Source of the DNA: an uncultured SAR116 cluster alpha proteobacterium
Lineage (GTDB): Bacteria; Pseudomonadota; Alphaproteobacteria; Puniceispirillales; Marisalimonadaceae
Length of the DNA stretch: 64,000 nt
Assembly (NCBI GenBank): GCA_902622745.1
Contig: CACNQW010000003.1
Location: forward strand, 26,877-90,876
Direction: 5' to 3'
In this document: piece after piece, positions 1 to 9,502 of the stretch
Layout: each line of letters begins with the position of its first letter
Position numbering within the stretch: the first letter of the stretch is position 1
Translations under genes and position numbers: made by a program
The notes under the pieces: generated by a model
The model's input: only the letters and a program-made list of their open reading frames with translations
Databases searched by the model: none
Told to the model about the DNA's origin: nothing

Positions 1-1072
1 AAGGATGACCATAGGCAATAGCACCTCCATTTGGGTTTATTCTTGGATCATCATCTTGTATTCCTAATTCTCTTGTGCATGCTAAAACTTGTGCTGCGAA
101 CGCTTCATTAATTTCAAAGGTGTCAATTTGATTTAATTTGATGTTTGTTTTTTTTAATACTTTTTCAGTTGCTGAAACAGGTCCCATTCCCATAATTCTA
201 GGTTCAACACCAGAGCTTGCAGCATTAACTATTCTAGCAATAGGTTTTAAATTATTTTTCTTTATAGCATCCTCGCTTGCAATTATTAAAGCAGCTGCGC
301 CGTCATTAACTCCGCTAGAATTTCCAGCTGTTACCGAACCATCATTTCTAAAAGGGGTTGATAATTTTGAAAGCTTTTCTAACTCAGTTTTTCTAGGGTG
401 TTCATCTTTATTAACTATCAAATCGTCTTTTCTTTTTTGTTTTATTGTTACAGTTAAAATTTCTTTAGAAATCCGACCATTATCGATTGAATTGGCAGCC
501 TTAATTTGACTTCTATACGCAAACAAATCTTGATCTTGTCTTGTAATTTGAAATTTTTCAGCCACATTTTCAGCTGTCTCTGGCATAGAATCTACACCAT
601 AATTTGACTTCATTTTAGGATTTACAAACCTCCACCCAATTGTTGTATCATATATTTCAGCATTCCTAGAAAATGCAGAATCTGCCTTAGGCATTACAAA
701 AGGAGCTCTACTCATGCTTTCTGCACCACCTGCTATTATAAAATCTCCTTCTTCAGCTTTAATCATTCTTGCACCAGCTATCACAGCTTCCATGCCCGAT
801 GCACATAATCTATTCAATGTTATGCCTGGTATACTTTCAGGAAAATCAGCAAGTAACAAAGCCATCCTAGCAATATTTCTATTATCTTCACCTGCTTGAT
901 TTGCATTCCCAAAAAAAACTTCATCTATACTTTCCCAGTCAACATCTTTTAAATCTTCTTTCAATTTTTTTAATGGTAATGCAGCTAAATCATCAGTTCT
1001 GATTGAGGATAATACTCCACCAAATCTTCCTATTGGAGTTCTAATACCTTCGCATATAAAAGCTTCTTTCAT
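1..1072 (-). CDS. Acetyl-CoA acyltransferase / 3-oxoadipyl-CoA thiolase-like (partial, runs off the window start)
   Basis: Reverse-strand translation begins MKEAFICEGIRTPIGRFGG and contains NRLCASGMEAV, GGAESMSRAPFVM, NSSGVNDGAAALI, EINEAFAAQ and NPNGGAIAYGHP (thiolase signatures; the N-terminus resembles PcaF/PaaJ). Start ATG is complement 1070-1072. Not in the ORF track because it is open at the window edge. Confidence 0.9.
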   Translation of the reverse strand, partial: MKEAFICEGIRTPIGRFGGVLSSIRTDDLAALPLKKLKEDLKDVDWESIDEVFFGNANQAGEDNRNIARMALLLADFPESIPGITLNRLCASGMEAVIAGARMIKAEEGDFIIAGGAESMSRAPFVMPKADSAFSRNAEIYDTTIGWRFVNPKMKSNYGVDSMPETAENVAEKFQITRQDQDLFAYRSQIKAANSIDNGRISKEILTVTIKQKRKDDLIVNKDEHPRKTELEKLSKLSTPFRNDGSVTAGNSSGVNDGAAALIIASEDAIKKNNLKPIARIVNAASSGVEPRIMGMGPVSATEKVLKKTNIKLNQIDTFEINEAFAAQVLACTRELGIQDDDPRINPNGGAIAYGHP

Positions 1073-1080
1073 ATCATTCC

Positions 1081-1725
1081 TTAAGTTGTAAAATTTGTTA
1101 TAAGAGGAGAGTCTGAACATTCCCACACTTTATATTTCCTCATAATATCATTAAATTCAAGACTTTCTACAATTAATGAATACCAATAATTAAGTTTAGA
1201 TAAATTTAAATTTTCAAACCATAAATGATCTACATTACGAAACTGTCTTACGAATGGGAATATGCAATAATCTAAATAGTTAAGTTCATCACTTGAAAGA
1301 AATTTTGAATGTTTTAATTTACTATTCAATAGAGTTAGATATTGAACATTTTTGTTTCTATGATGAATAGGATTAATTCCTTCATATCTTGTTGGATATT
1401 TATAACGATCTAGATTCATTTTAAAGTCATTATCGCAAAATGATAAAAGGTTATAAGGATCATGTAATTCAAAAACTCCATTTTCTTTGGATTTTAAAGA
1501 CCAATTTACTATATCTAAGCTTTCCTGGATAATTATTTCATTAGAAATAACTAATATAGGCACTGTTCCATCAATTGAAGCATTAAGGAATTCTTCAGGT
1601 TTTTTTTTTAATAATATTTCTCTTAATTCTACTTTTATTCCTGACAACCTTATAGAGAAGCGAGCTCTCATTGCATAAGGACAACGCCTAAAAGAGTATA
1701 AGATTGGATATTTATATAAAGTCAC
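1081..1725 (-). CDS. Glutathione S-transferase family protein
   Basis: N-terminal thioredoxin-like GST domain: YSFRRCPYAMRARFSIRLSGIKVELREI...GTVPILV...ESLDIVNW. Confidence 0.85.
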   Translation of the reverse strand: MTLYKYPILYSFRRCPYAMRARFSIRLSGIKVELREILLKKKPEEFLNASIDGTVPILVISNEIIIQESLDIVNWSLKSKENGVFELHDPYNLLSFCDNDFKMNLDRYKYPTRYEGINPIHHRNKNVQYLTLLNSKLKHSKFLSSDELNYLDYCIFPFVRQFRNVDHLWFENLNLSKLNYWYSLIVESLEFNDIMRKYKVWECSDSPLITNFTT

Positions 1726-1781
1726 AGTATTAAAAATATATTCTAAAATTTTAATTTATAAAATAATAAAATAATCACGAT

Positions 1782-1982
1782 TTATTGAGTTTTTTTTGCG
1801 TCTCCGTCAGAATTTAAATATTCATTTAAATGTCCTTTTTTTGACAGTTGGTAAATCGTATTCCAAAGTGAAGGGGGATAATTCTCTCTTATATTTTTGA
1901 TCATATGTAAAATATGTTTTTCGGTAAAATGATTGTTTTTATTTTTAATTTTATGAAATGGAAAAGGTATTATTTGTGCCAT
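1782..1982 (-). CDS. Hypothetical small protein (66 aa)
   Basis: Clean ORF in a gap between divergent genes; no family recognised. Confidence 0.5.
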   Translation of the reverse strand: MAQIIPFPFHKIKNKNNHFTEKHILHMIKNIRENYPPSLWNTIYQLSKKGHLNEYLNSDGDAKKTQ

Positions 1983-2074
1983 ATTTTACTCCGTTGTGAA
2001 GCAATTGCAATTTACTTGCCGAAAATACAAATAATTAATTTTTTTGTGATGTTTTTATGTGTTATACAGTCATT

Positions 2075-3490
2075 ATGAAGAATACTCAATTTTTAAGATC
2101 CACAAAAATAGTTGCAACGCTTGGTCCATCGTCAAATACAGAAAACAAAATAAGAAAACTTATTTTTGCTGGTGTTAATGTTTTTAGATTAAACTTTAGC
2201 CATGGTTCACATGAAGATCACCGAAGCACAATAAATATAATACGTCGTATAGAAACTAATTTAAAATTACAACTTGGCATTTTAGCAGATTTACAAGGTC
2301 CTAAATTTAGAATTGGTATAGTTGAAGATAACGTTAAGTTAAAAGTAAATGATCTATTTATACTAGATCAAGACAAAAAAATTGGTTCAAGAAAAAGAGC
2401 TTACTTAGGACATAATGAAATTTATAAATCTATTAAAATAAGCTCCATAATATTAATTGATGATGGTAAAATAAAATTAAAAGTATTATCCAAAAAAAAA
2501 GATATATTAAAAACAAAAGTTTTAGTAGGTGGTAACCTTTATAGCAATAAAGGTGTAAACCTCCCAAACTTAATTTTAGATACAAAACCTATAACTGCAA
2601 AAGATAAAAATGATTTAACTTTTATTTTAGAAAATGAAATAGATTGGATAGCTTTGTCTTTTGTTCAAAAAGTTGATGATGTAAAGTATGTAAAAAAAAT
2701 TATTAAAAATAAAAAACCACTTATCTCCAAAATTGAGAAACCTTCTGCGCTAAATGACTTAGATCAAATAATTGAATTGTCAGATGGTATTATGGTAGCA
2801 AGAGGTGATTTAGGTGTAGAATTGCCACCTTCTAATGTTCCAGGTATCCAAAAAAATATAATAATGGCTTGTAGAGTTTTAGGTAAACCAGTAATTGTTG
2901 CAACACAAATGCTTGAATCAATGATTAATACTCCCGTACCAACTAGAGCCGAAGCTTCAGATGTGGCAACTGCAGTTTTTGATGGGGCAGATGCAGTTAT
3001 GTTATCTGCAGAAACTGCTGTTGGTCAATATCCTGTAGACTCAGTAAATACCATGTCAAACATTTTAGAAGCAACTGAAATACATATTAAATTACACCCA
3101 CATGATTCTCCAAGAGCTTTAAAAAAGGAAAATTCAATATATCATGCTGTTTCAAATGCAGCTGTAAATTTAGCGGAAACAGTTAATGCTAAAGCTATTG
3201 TAGCTTTTACGGCCTCTGGGAAAACTGCTTTTAGAATTAGTAGAGAGCGACCTGATTTACTTTTGATAGTAATGACACCTGAAAATATAGTTAGAAGAAA
3301 ACTATCTCTATTATGGGGTGCAAGGTCATTTCTCAGTAAAGTTCAAGGATATGAAGCAGCAATTAAAGAGGCTAGACAAACAATAAAAATAAATAAACTA
3401 GCAAAGGTAAATGAAAATATAATTGTAGTAGCAGGCATGCCGTTTGGGATAGAGGGCACTACGAATTCAATTAGAGTTGTAACTATTTAG
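2075..3490 (+). CDS. pyk: Pyruvate kinase
   Basis: STKIVATLGPSS, RLNFSHGSHEDH, ISKIEKPSAL, DGIMVARGDLGVELP, KPVIVATQMLESMI, PTRAEASDVATAVFDGADAVMLSAETAVGQYP. The track start at 2057 adds MCYTVI; the internal Met at 2075 fits the family better. Confidence 0.97.
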   Translation: MKNTQFLRSTKIVATLGPSSNTENKIRKLIFAGVNVFRLNFSHGSHEDHRSTINIIRRIETNLKLQLGILADLQGPKFRIGIVEDNVKLKVNDLFILDQDKKIGSRKRAYLGHNEIYKSIKISSIILIDDGKIKLKVLSKKKDILKTKVLVGGNLYSNKGVNLPNLILDTKPITAKDKNDLTFILENEIDWIALSFVQKVDDVKYVKKIIKNKKPLISKIEKPSALNDLDQIIELSDGIMVARGDLGVELPPSNVPGIQKNIIMACRVLGKPVIVATQMLESMINTPVPTRAEASDVATAVFDGADAVMLSAETAVGQYPVDSVNTMSNILEATEIHIKLHPHDSPRALKKENSIYHAVSNAAVNLAETVNAKAIVAFTASGKTAFRISRERPDLLLIVMTPENIVRRKLSLLWGARSFLSKVQGYEAAIKEARQTIKINKLAKVNENIIVVAGMPFGIEGTTNSIRVVTI

Positions 3491-4025
3491 TTTTCTTTTT
3501 ACCAACAAAAGCTTCAATTATTTGATCTGGATTAGAAGGAGGTTCCCCAATCTCAATTTTTTCAACTACTTCCATTCCAGTTTCAACTTGTCCCCAAACA
3601 GTATATTGACCCGTTAAATGACCACAGCCATCAAAACAAATAAAAAATTGACTATCTCCACTATCTGGGTTCATTGATCTAGCCATGCCAACAGTACCGT
3701 ATTTATATCTATAATCAGAGAATTCAGCTTTTAAATTTTTACCAGATCCGCCTGTTCCATTTCCAAGTGGGTCACCTGTTTGAGCCATAAAACCTTCTAT
3801 AACTCTATGAAAAATAATTCCGTTATAAAATCCAGAAGAGACTAGTTCCTTTATCCTCTTTACATGATTGGGTGCTATTTTTGGTAAAGTTTTTATTGTT
3901 ATTGAACCTTTAGAAGTTTTTAGAGTAATAAAATTTGATTTTGAGGCTTTAACTGTTTTTGTAGACATAATCGTAAATAATATAATTGTTAATAATTTTA
4001 TGTTTAGTTGAAAAATTTTTTCCAT
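3483..4025 (-). CDS. Peptidyl-prolyl cis-trans isomerase, cyclophilin type, with signal peptide
   Basis: FYNGIIFHRVIEGFMAQTGDPLGNGTGGSG...GTVGMARSMNPDSGDSQFFICF; hydrophobic N-terminus. Overlaps the 3' end of convergent pyk by 8 nt. Confidence 0.93.
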   Translation of the reverse strand: MEKIFQLNIKLLTIILFTIMSTKTVKASKSNFITLKTSKGSITIKTLPKIAPNHVKRIKELVSSGFYNGIIFHRVIEGFMAQTGDPLGNGTGGSGKNLKAEFSDYRYKYGTVGMARSMNPDSGDSQFFICFDGCGHLTGQYTVWGQVETGMEVVEKIEIGEPPSNPDQIIEAFVGKKKTK

Positions 4026-4066
4026 AATTACTTGATAAACTGAAGTGAAATAAAATCAACTTTTTT

Positions 4067-4552
4067 TTAAATTAGATCATCGATTTGTTCATCAGTCAAA
4101 TTTCCAGGAACTATAGTAATTGGAACTCTACTCTCAAAACTTGCGTTCATTACGAAGTTAATTAGTGGTCCGGGGTTTCCAGTTTCTATAGAAGCTCCTA
4201 AGACAAGTACAGTAATTCTTTTTTCAGTATTAATTAATTTAATTAATTCATTAGAGGTGTTACCTTTTTTTAAATAAGTTTTTGGTTTGTTTGTTCCAAG
4301 TTTTTCACAGTATGAACTAAGCTCAAGGAGTAGTTGTTTACTTTCTTGTTCAGCTTCATTTTCCATGATATTGCTAACGCCACCCCATAATTGGCCTTCT
4401 AATGGTTCAATACATCTAAATAAAGCAACTTCTCCATTTGCAGTTGCGGCCCTTCTTGCTGCATAATATAATGCTTGATGCATTTCAGAGGTGTTATCAG
4501 CGACTACTAAAAAAATTCTTTTATGAGTTTTGTATGTAGATTTTTTTTTCAT
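4067..4552 (-). CDS. Universal stress protein family
   Basis: RIFLVVADNTSEMHQALYYAARRA... and C-terminal VLGAS...G-x-PITIVPG pattern. Confidence 0.8.
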   Translation of the reverse strand: MKKKSTYKTHKRIFLVVADNTSEMHQALYYAARRAATANGEVALFRCIEPLEGQLWGGVSNIMENEAEQESKQLLLELSSYCEKLGTNKPKTYLKKGNTSNELIKLINTEKRITVLVLGASIETGNPGPLINFVMNASFESRVPITIVPGNLTDEQIDDLI

Positions 4553-4554
4553 AT

Positions 4555-5307
4555 TTAAATTCTTCTAAAAATAAAATTTGTAAACCAACCAAAAAATAAA
4601 GCTACAATAACAGCAATAATACCATAAATTGCAGAAAAATTTTGAGCAATATCATAAATGTTTGCACTTATTCCAGTTTTATCAATTTTAATCTTGCTCT
4701 CTTCCTGAGAAATAAGGTTACCTTTCCTGTAATGTAAAATTTTTACATTATAAACTCCCGTAGAAACGTTTGAAGGCAGAGACAAAGTTTTTCTAAATAA
4801 GGTATTTTTATTTAGTTTTATTGAATTTTCTTCAACTTTCCAAAATTCTTGTTTTTTCATATTTCTTTTAAGCGCTTCATACCATTTTTTATCTAAATTT
4901 TTATAATCGATTTTATTGTTAATTAGATCAAAATTATTAAAATTTAATTTTCTTTTTTTAATCTCACTTTTATTTGTAATATCTTCAATTTTTCTATTTG
5001 AAGCTATATAGTAATATTTAGGAATATTTGAAAATTGAATGCTTTCTGTAATCATCCATATTCCAAATTTTTTTTCTTTTTTATCTACTTTTATATTTCC
5101 TTTTTGGCCAGATACTACAACGATTATGTCATCATTTTTTTGTCCGTCATAAGCACCGAAAAGTAATATATCAGCACCTAAAAATGTTGAAGAAATTTCT
5201 ACCGTACTTTCTGATAAATCTGTTACTAAATTGTCTTTAGCAAAAACTGCAAAAGAGTATAAAGCAATGATAATTATTAAGAGAATGTTTTTGATTAAAG
5301 TTCTCAT
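4555..5307 (-). CDS. TIGR02186-type alphaproteobacterial transmembrane protein (function unknown)
   Basis: Signal peptide, VEISSTFLGADILLFGA...DIIVVVSGQKGNIKVDKKEKKFGIWM, C-terminal TM helix; adjacent to and overlapping a TauE/SafE gene as is typical. Confidence 0.75.
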   Translation of the reverse strand: MRTLIKNILLIIIIALYSFAVFAKDNLVTDLSESTVEISSTFLGADILLFGAYDGQKNDDIIVVVSGQKGNIKVDKKEKKFGIWMITESIQFSNIPKYYYIASNRKIEDITNKSEIKKRKLNFNNFDLINNKIDYKNLDKKWYEALKRNMKKQEFWKVEENSIKLNKNTLFRKTLSLPSNVSTGVYNVKILHYRKGNLISQEESKIKIDKTGISANIYDIAQNFSAIYGIIAVIVALFFGWFTNFIFRRI

Positions 5308-6218
5308 TGAATTACGCTAATTGAAAAAATATCTAATGGAATCGTAACAAGGTCTAAAATTAATTTAAAACCAACTAACAAAATTATAAAAGAAAGAAAA
5401 AGCCTTAAATGTTCACCTTTCATCAAGTTTGAAAATTTTGAACCTATTTGTACTCCTATTACAGACCCAATTAGTAATATGAAAGCTAGAACAATATCAA
5501 CAGTTTGATTTTGTGAAGCTTGTAAAATTGTAGTATTGGCAGCTACAAATATGATTTGAAATAAAGAGGTTCCTATTACTAATGAAGTAGGCATTCCAAG
5601 TAAATAAATCATTGCTGGAACAATAATAAAGCCACCACCAATGCCCATTAACGCAGCTAAAATACCAACAATGATCCCTATTATTAAAGGTAGAACAATA
5701 GATATGTAAAGTTTTGATTTTCTGAATCTAGTCTTAAATGGTAATCCGTGTAACCAATTATGCTGATGAAGTTTACCCCTAGTAGCTTTACCTCTTTTCG
5801 TTTGAATAATTAGTTTAAAAGATTCTATAAACATTAGTGAACCTATAATTGCGAGGAATATCACGTATGATAATTTTATAACTAAATCTAATTGTCCAAT
5901 AGCATTCAAAATGTTAAAAATTAAGACGCCAATAGAAGAGCCAATTACTCCACCAACAAGCAGTATTGTACCCATTTTAAAATCAACATTTCCGCTCTTC
6001 CAATGAGAGAGAACGCCTGATACTGAAGGTGCAACTAATTGATTTGCAACTGAGGCAACGGCAACAGGTGAAGGAATTCCAAAAAATATCATTAGAGGGG
6101 TTAACAAGAAACCACCTCCAATTCCAACCATTCCCATTATTATTCCAACTAACCAACCTATTCCTAAAACAATAAAAGCATTGATAGGCTGTTCTGCTAT
6201 AGGTAAATAAATATACAT
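5304..6218 (-). CDS. Sulfite exporter TauE/SafE family (TSUP) permease
   Basis: Duplicated GxxxGxxxGxGGGFLLTPLMIFFGIP / GILAALMGIGGGFIIVPAMIYLLGMPT motifs and multiple TM segments. Confidence 0.92.
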   Translation of the reverse strand: MYIYLPIAEQPINAFIVLGIGWLVGIIMGMVGIGGGFLLTPLMIFFGIPSPVAVASVANQLVAPSVSGVLSHWKSGNVDFKMGTILLVGGVIGSSIGVLIFNILNAIGQLDLVIKLSYVIFLAIIGSLMFIESFKLIIQTKRGKATRGKLHQHNWLHGLPFKTRFRKSKLYISIVLPLIIGIIVGILAALMGIGGGFIIVPAMIYLLGMPTSLVIGTSLFQIIFVAANTTILQASQNQTVDIVLAFILLIGSVIGVQIGSKFSNLMKGEHLRLFLSFIILLVGFKLILDLVTIPLDIFSISVIQ

Positions 6219-6283
6219 ACTCTAATTTAAACTCATACTATAATAATAGTGCAAGTAATAATAATTTATTTTATGTTAAATGA

Positions 6284-6901
6284 ATGATGTTTTCTTCAAA
6301 TCAAATTAAACAATGTATTGAAAATTGTAAAATTGCTGGAGATATAGAAAGAGACGGTAATGAATTTATGTTAGCAGCAGTCATGATAATTTTTTCTATA
6401 GACAACCTTCAGAATAAGAATCAATTAATTATAATTAAAAAGAAAAATAACCTTAGAAAACACTCTGGTCAAATTGCTTTCCCAGGAGGAAAAAAAGAAA
6501 GTTTTGATAATAATTTGAAAACAACTGCATTAAGAGAAACTTATGAAGAAATTAATTTAAAGAATTCAGATTTAGAAATTTTAGGAGAATTACCCTTTTT
6601 TTATACAGGAACAGGTTATAAGGTGAAACCAATAATTTCAAAATTAAATAATAATGTCTTTTTAGAAGAAACATTGAAGCCTGATTTAAATGAAATAGAA
6701 AAAATTTTTGTTGCTGATGCAGAAGAATTATTAAGTCCTATAAATCATTTTAGAATTAAAGCACCTCAAAATTCATTAATGAATATGACTTGGAAAGTAA
6801 AATATAAAAATGAAAATATCTGGGGTTTAACAGCTAGATTATTAGTCACGTTATCAGCCGGGTTTAATTTAAGGGAATATCCTCCATGCAACGATATATA
6901 A
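6284..6901 (+). CDS. NUDIX hydrolase, CoA pyrophosphatase type
   Basis: LRKHSGQIAFPGGKKESFDNNLKTTALRETYEEI (UPF0035 motif plus Nudix box). Confidence 0.9.
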   Translation: MMFSSNQIKQCIENCKIAGDIERDGNEFMLAAVMIIFSIDNLQNKNQLIIIKKKNNLRKHSGQIAFPGGKKESFDNNLKTTALRETYEEINLKNSDLEILGELPFFYTGTGYKVKPIISKLNNNVFLEETLKPDLNEIEKIFVADAEELLSPINHFRIKAPQNSLMNMTWKVKYKNENIWGLTARLLVTLSAGFNLREYPPCNDI

Positions 6902-7134
6902 TAATTTTAATTTGTTTAATTGGATCATCAGTAATTTTTTATTTATTAAGTAAAATTTTAAAAAGGCTTAAAATAAAAAATGCAAATTATTTAGGGTTAT
7001 TAACAAGTATTATTTTTTTTATAACAACAATCATGTTTTCTTTTTTATATTTTGAGCCTCATAATAATATTACTCTTAAATATACCCCACCAAAAATTAT
7101 AGACGGAAAAATTGAAAAGGGGAAATTTAAATAA
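6886..7134 (+). CDS. DUF6111-like small membrane protein
   Basis: Two predicted TM segments; overlaps the Nudix gene and precedes cca as in other alphaproteobacteria; C-terminal YTPPKIIDGKIEKGKF. Confidence 0.55.
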   Translation: MQRYIIILICLIGSSVIFYLLSKILKRLKIKNANYLGLLTSIIFFITTIMFSFLYFEPHNNITLKYTPPKIIDGKIEKGKFK

Positions 7135-7138
7135 ATAA

Positions 7139-7870
7139 ATGGAAAATACTACAATTAAGTCTATTAATTTATTTAGCCATATTAAAAATAATGATGTTTT
7201 TAAAATTTTTGACTTAGCTGAAAAAAATAAGTTCAATATATGGATAGTCGGTGGCGCTATAAGAGATTTTTTCTTAAAAAAAAATATAAATGATTTAGAC
7301 TTCGTTTACGACATAAACCCTATAGAATTAGTTGAAATTCTGAAAACTAATGAATTTGAGTTTATAAGTTCATATATCAACTTTGGTGTGATAATCATAA
7401 AATTAAACAATAAACAATACACCTTTACATCACTTCGAGAAGATTTTAAACAAGATGGCAGATACACAGAAGTGAGATATGTAAAATCAATTAAAAAAGA
7501 CAGTTTGAGAAGAGATTTAACCTTCAATGCTCTTTACATGGATGCTAACCAAAAAGTATATGATTTTTATAATGGATTAGAAGACTTAGAGAATTCAAAA
7601 ATAATTTTCATTGGTGATTTTAAACAAAAGTGCTTAGAAGATAATTTACGTATAATACGTTTTATTAGATTTTGTTCATTATTTAAATATCCAACATATC
7701 CAAGTAAATATATAAGTTTTTTTTTAAATAATAGAAATTTAATCTCGAATTTGAAATATCAGAAAATATCTAATGAAATTGAAAAAGCTATAGGTTATCA
7801 ATATAAAGAAAATACTATTTCAATATTAAAAAAATTAAATATTGAAAGTTTTATATTTGAAAATTTTTGA
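7139..7870 (+). CDS. CCA tRNA nucleotidyltransferase / poly(A) polymerase head-domain protein (short, 243 aa)
   Basis: IVGGAIRDFFLKKNINDLDFVYDINP (class II nucleotidyltransferase GG...DxD), KDSLRRDLTFNALYMD, DNLRIIRFIRFCSLF. Ends well before the usual C-terminal body/tail. Confidence 0.85.
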   Translation: MENTTIKSINLFSHIKNNDVFKIFDLAEKNKFNIWIVGGAIRDFFLKKNINDLDFVYDINPIELVEILKTNEFEFISSYINFGVIIIKLNNKQYTFTSLREDFKQDGRYTEVRYVKSIKKDSLRRDLTFNALYMDANQKVYDFYNGLEDLENSKIIFIGDFKQKCLEDNLRIIRFIRFCSLFKYPTYPSKYISFFLNNRNLISNLKYQKISNEIEKAIGYQYKENTISILKKLNIESFIFENF

Positions 7871-7928
7871 TTTTTGTTTCAAAAATGAAAATAGCTAAAA
7901 TATTTTTAATACCAGAAATTTTATATAT

Positions 7929-8864
7929 ATGATAAATAAAAAAAAACTTATAGAAAATATATTAAATCAACCTCCTATAAATCAAAACACAAAGATTGAT
8001 CAAAAGAAAACTTTAGCTGAAAAATGGTTTGTTTGTTTAAGAGATCAAATTTGTAATGAATTTACAAAAATTGAATACAATTTTAAAATAAATAATAACT
8101 CTAAGAAAGTATCTGAAGTAAAATCTTCAATTTTTTCACAAAAGAAATGGATTAGAGATGGAGGAGGTGGTGGTGTTATTTCTATAATGAAAGGTGATGT
8201 GTTTGAGAAAGTTGGTGTTAACATTTCTACGGTTTATGGAAAATTTTCAGAAGAATTTAAGAGTCAGATACCTGGCGCTGAAAAAACGGGTGATTTTTGG
8301 GCAAGTGGTATTTCTGTAGTTGCACATATGAATAATCCCTATGTACCAGCAGCTCATATGAATACAAGGTTTTTAGTAACAGGTTTAGGTGAAAATAGAA
8401 AATTTTGGTTTGGAGGAGGATGTGATCTTACTCCAATGCTTCCAGATAAAAAATCTGCAATATTTTTTCATAAAAATTTAAAATCTATTTGCGATAAATA
8501 TGACAAAGAATATTATGAAATCTTTAAAAAATGGTGCGACAATTATTTTTTTCTTCCCCATAGGAATGAGGCTAGAGGAGTGGGTGGAATTTTTTTTGAT
8601 TATTTGAATACTTTTGAATGGGATATGGATTTTAATTTTGTAAAAGACGTAGGAAAAACCTTTTTAGAAACATATTCAAAAATTATTGATGAAAGGGTTG
8701 ATCAAAAATTTAATGATGAAGAAAAAAATATTCAATTGGTTAAAAGAGGAAGGTATGTTGAGTTTAATTTATTATATGACAGAGGTACTATTTTTGGACT
8801 CAATACAGGTGGTAATCCTGAGGCAATTTTAATGAGTTTACCACCAAATGTTAAATGGGAATAA
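7929..8864 (+). CDS. hemF: Oxygen-dependent coproporphyrinogen III oxidase
   Basis: GGGGVISIMKGDVFEKVGVNISTVYG, FGGGCDLTPMLP, RNEARGVGGIFFDYL, KRGRYVEFNLLYDRGTIFGLNTGGNPEAILMSLPP. Confidence 0.97.
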   Translation: MINKKKLIENILNQPPINQNTKIDQKKTLAEKWFVCLRDQICNEFTKIEYNFKINNNSKKVSEVKSSIFSQKKWIRDGGGGGVISIMKGDVFEKVGVNISTVYGKFSEEFKSQIPGAEKTGDFWASGISVVAHMNNPYVPAAHMNTRFLVTGLGENRKFWFGGGCDLTPMLPDKKSAIFFHKNLKSICDKYDKEYYEIFKKWCDNYFFLPHRNEARGVGGIFFDYLNTFEWDMDFNFVKDVGKTFLETYSKIIDERVDQKFNDEEKNIQLVKRGRYVEFNLLYDRGTIFGLNTGGNPEAILMSLPPNVKWE

Positions 8865-8942
8865 AAATTAAAAAATTACAAATTTTTTACTAGAAAAAAA
8901 TTTTATACGAGCTATATATATATTGTAAGGTAATTTCGAAGA

Positions 8943-9479
8943 ATGACGAATAAAAACACCCCTGATGACAAAAATAAAAGAGATTTTTTACAAGTCTCTA
9001 CTTACGTTCTAGGTGCTGTTGGTGCAGCCTCTTTTGTATGGCCTTTAATAAATCAAATGAACCCAGCTGCAGACACTTTGGCATTAGCATCTACAGAAGT
9101 AGATTTAGAACAATTGGAAGAAGGTCAAGCCATCACAGTTACATGGAGAGGTAAACCTGTATTTATTAGACATCGTACAAAAGAAGAAATAGCTTCAGCA
9201 AAGGATCAATTGTTAGATGGATTAAGAGATCCTCAAACAGATGACGAACGTGTTCAAAATGAAAAGTATATTGTACTTGTGGGTGTTTGTACTCATCTAG
9301 GTTGTGTTCCGCTTGGACAAAAATCAGGTGACGTTAAAGGCGAATATGGAGGTTGGTTTTGCCCATGTCACGGTTCACATTACGATCATTCTGGAAGAAT
9401 TAGAAAAGGACCAGCACCAACAAACTTAGAGATACCGCAATACTCATTTTTGTCAGATACATTAATTAAAATAGGATAA
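8943..9479 (+). CDS. petA: Ubiquinol-cytochrome c reductase iron-sulfur (Rieske) subunit
   Basis: Rieske motifs CTHLGCVPLG and CPCHGSHYDHSGRIRKGPAPTNLEIP. Confidence 0.97.
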   Translation: MTNKNTPDDKNKRDFLQVSTYVLGAVGAASFVWPLINQMNPAADTLALASTEVDLEQLEEGQAITVTWRGKPVFIRHRTKEEIASAKDQLLDGLRDPQTDDERVQNEKYIVLVGVCTHLGCVPLGQKSGDVKGEYGGWFCPCHGSHYDHSGRIRKGPAPTNLEIPQYSFLSDTLIKIG

Positions 9480-9502
9480 GATTATTAGGAGCTTATTAAT
9501 AT

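Noticed and set aside
138-899. ORFs 138..509 and 714..899 on the + strand
   Set aside because: Antisense to the strongly supported partial thiolase gene; compositions are hydrophobic artefacts of reverse-complement reading.
7045-7527. ORFs 7045..7236 and 7306..7527 on the - strand
   Set aside because: Antisense to the DUF6111-like and cca coding sequences with no family features.
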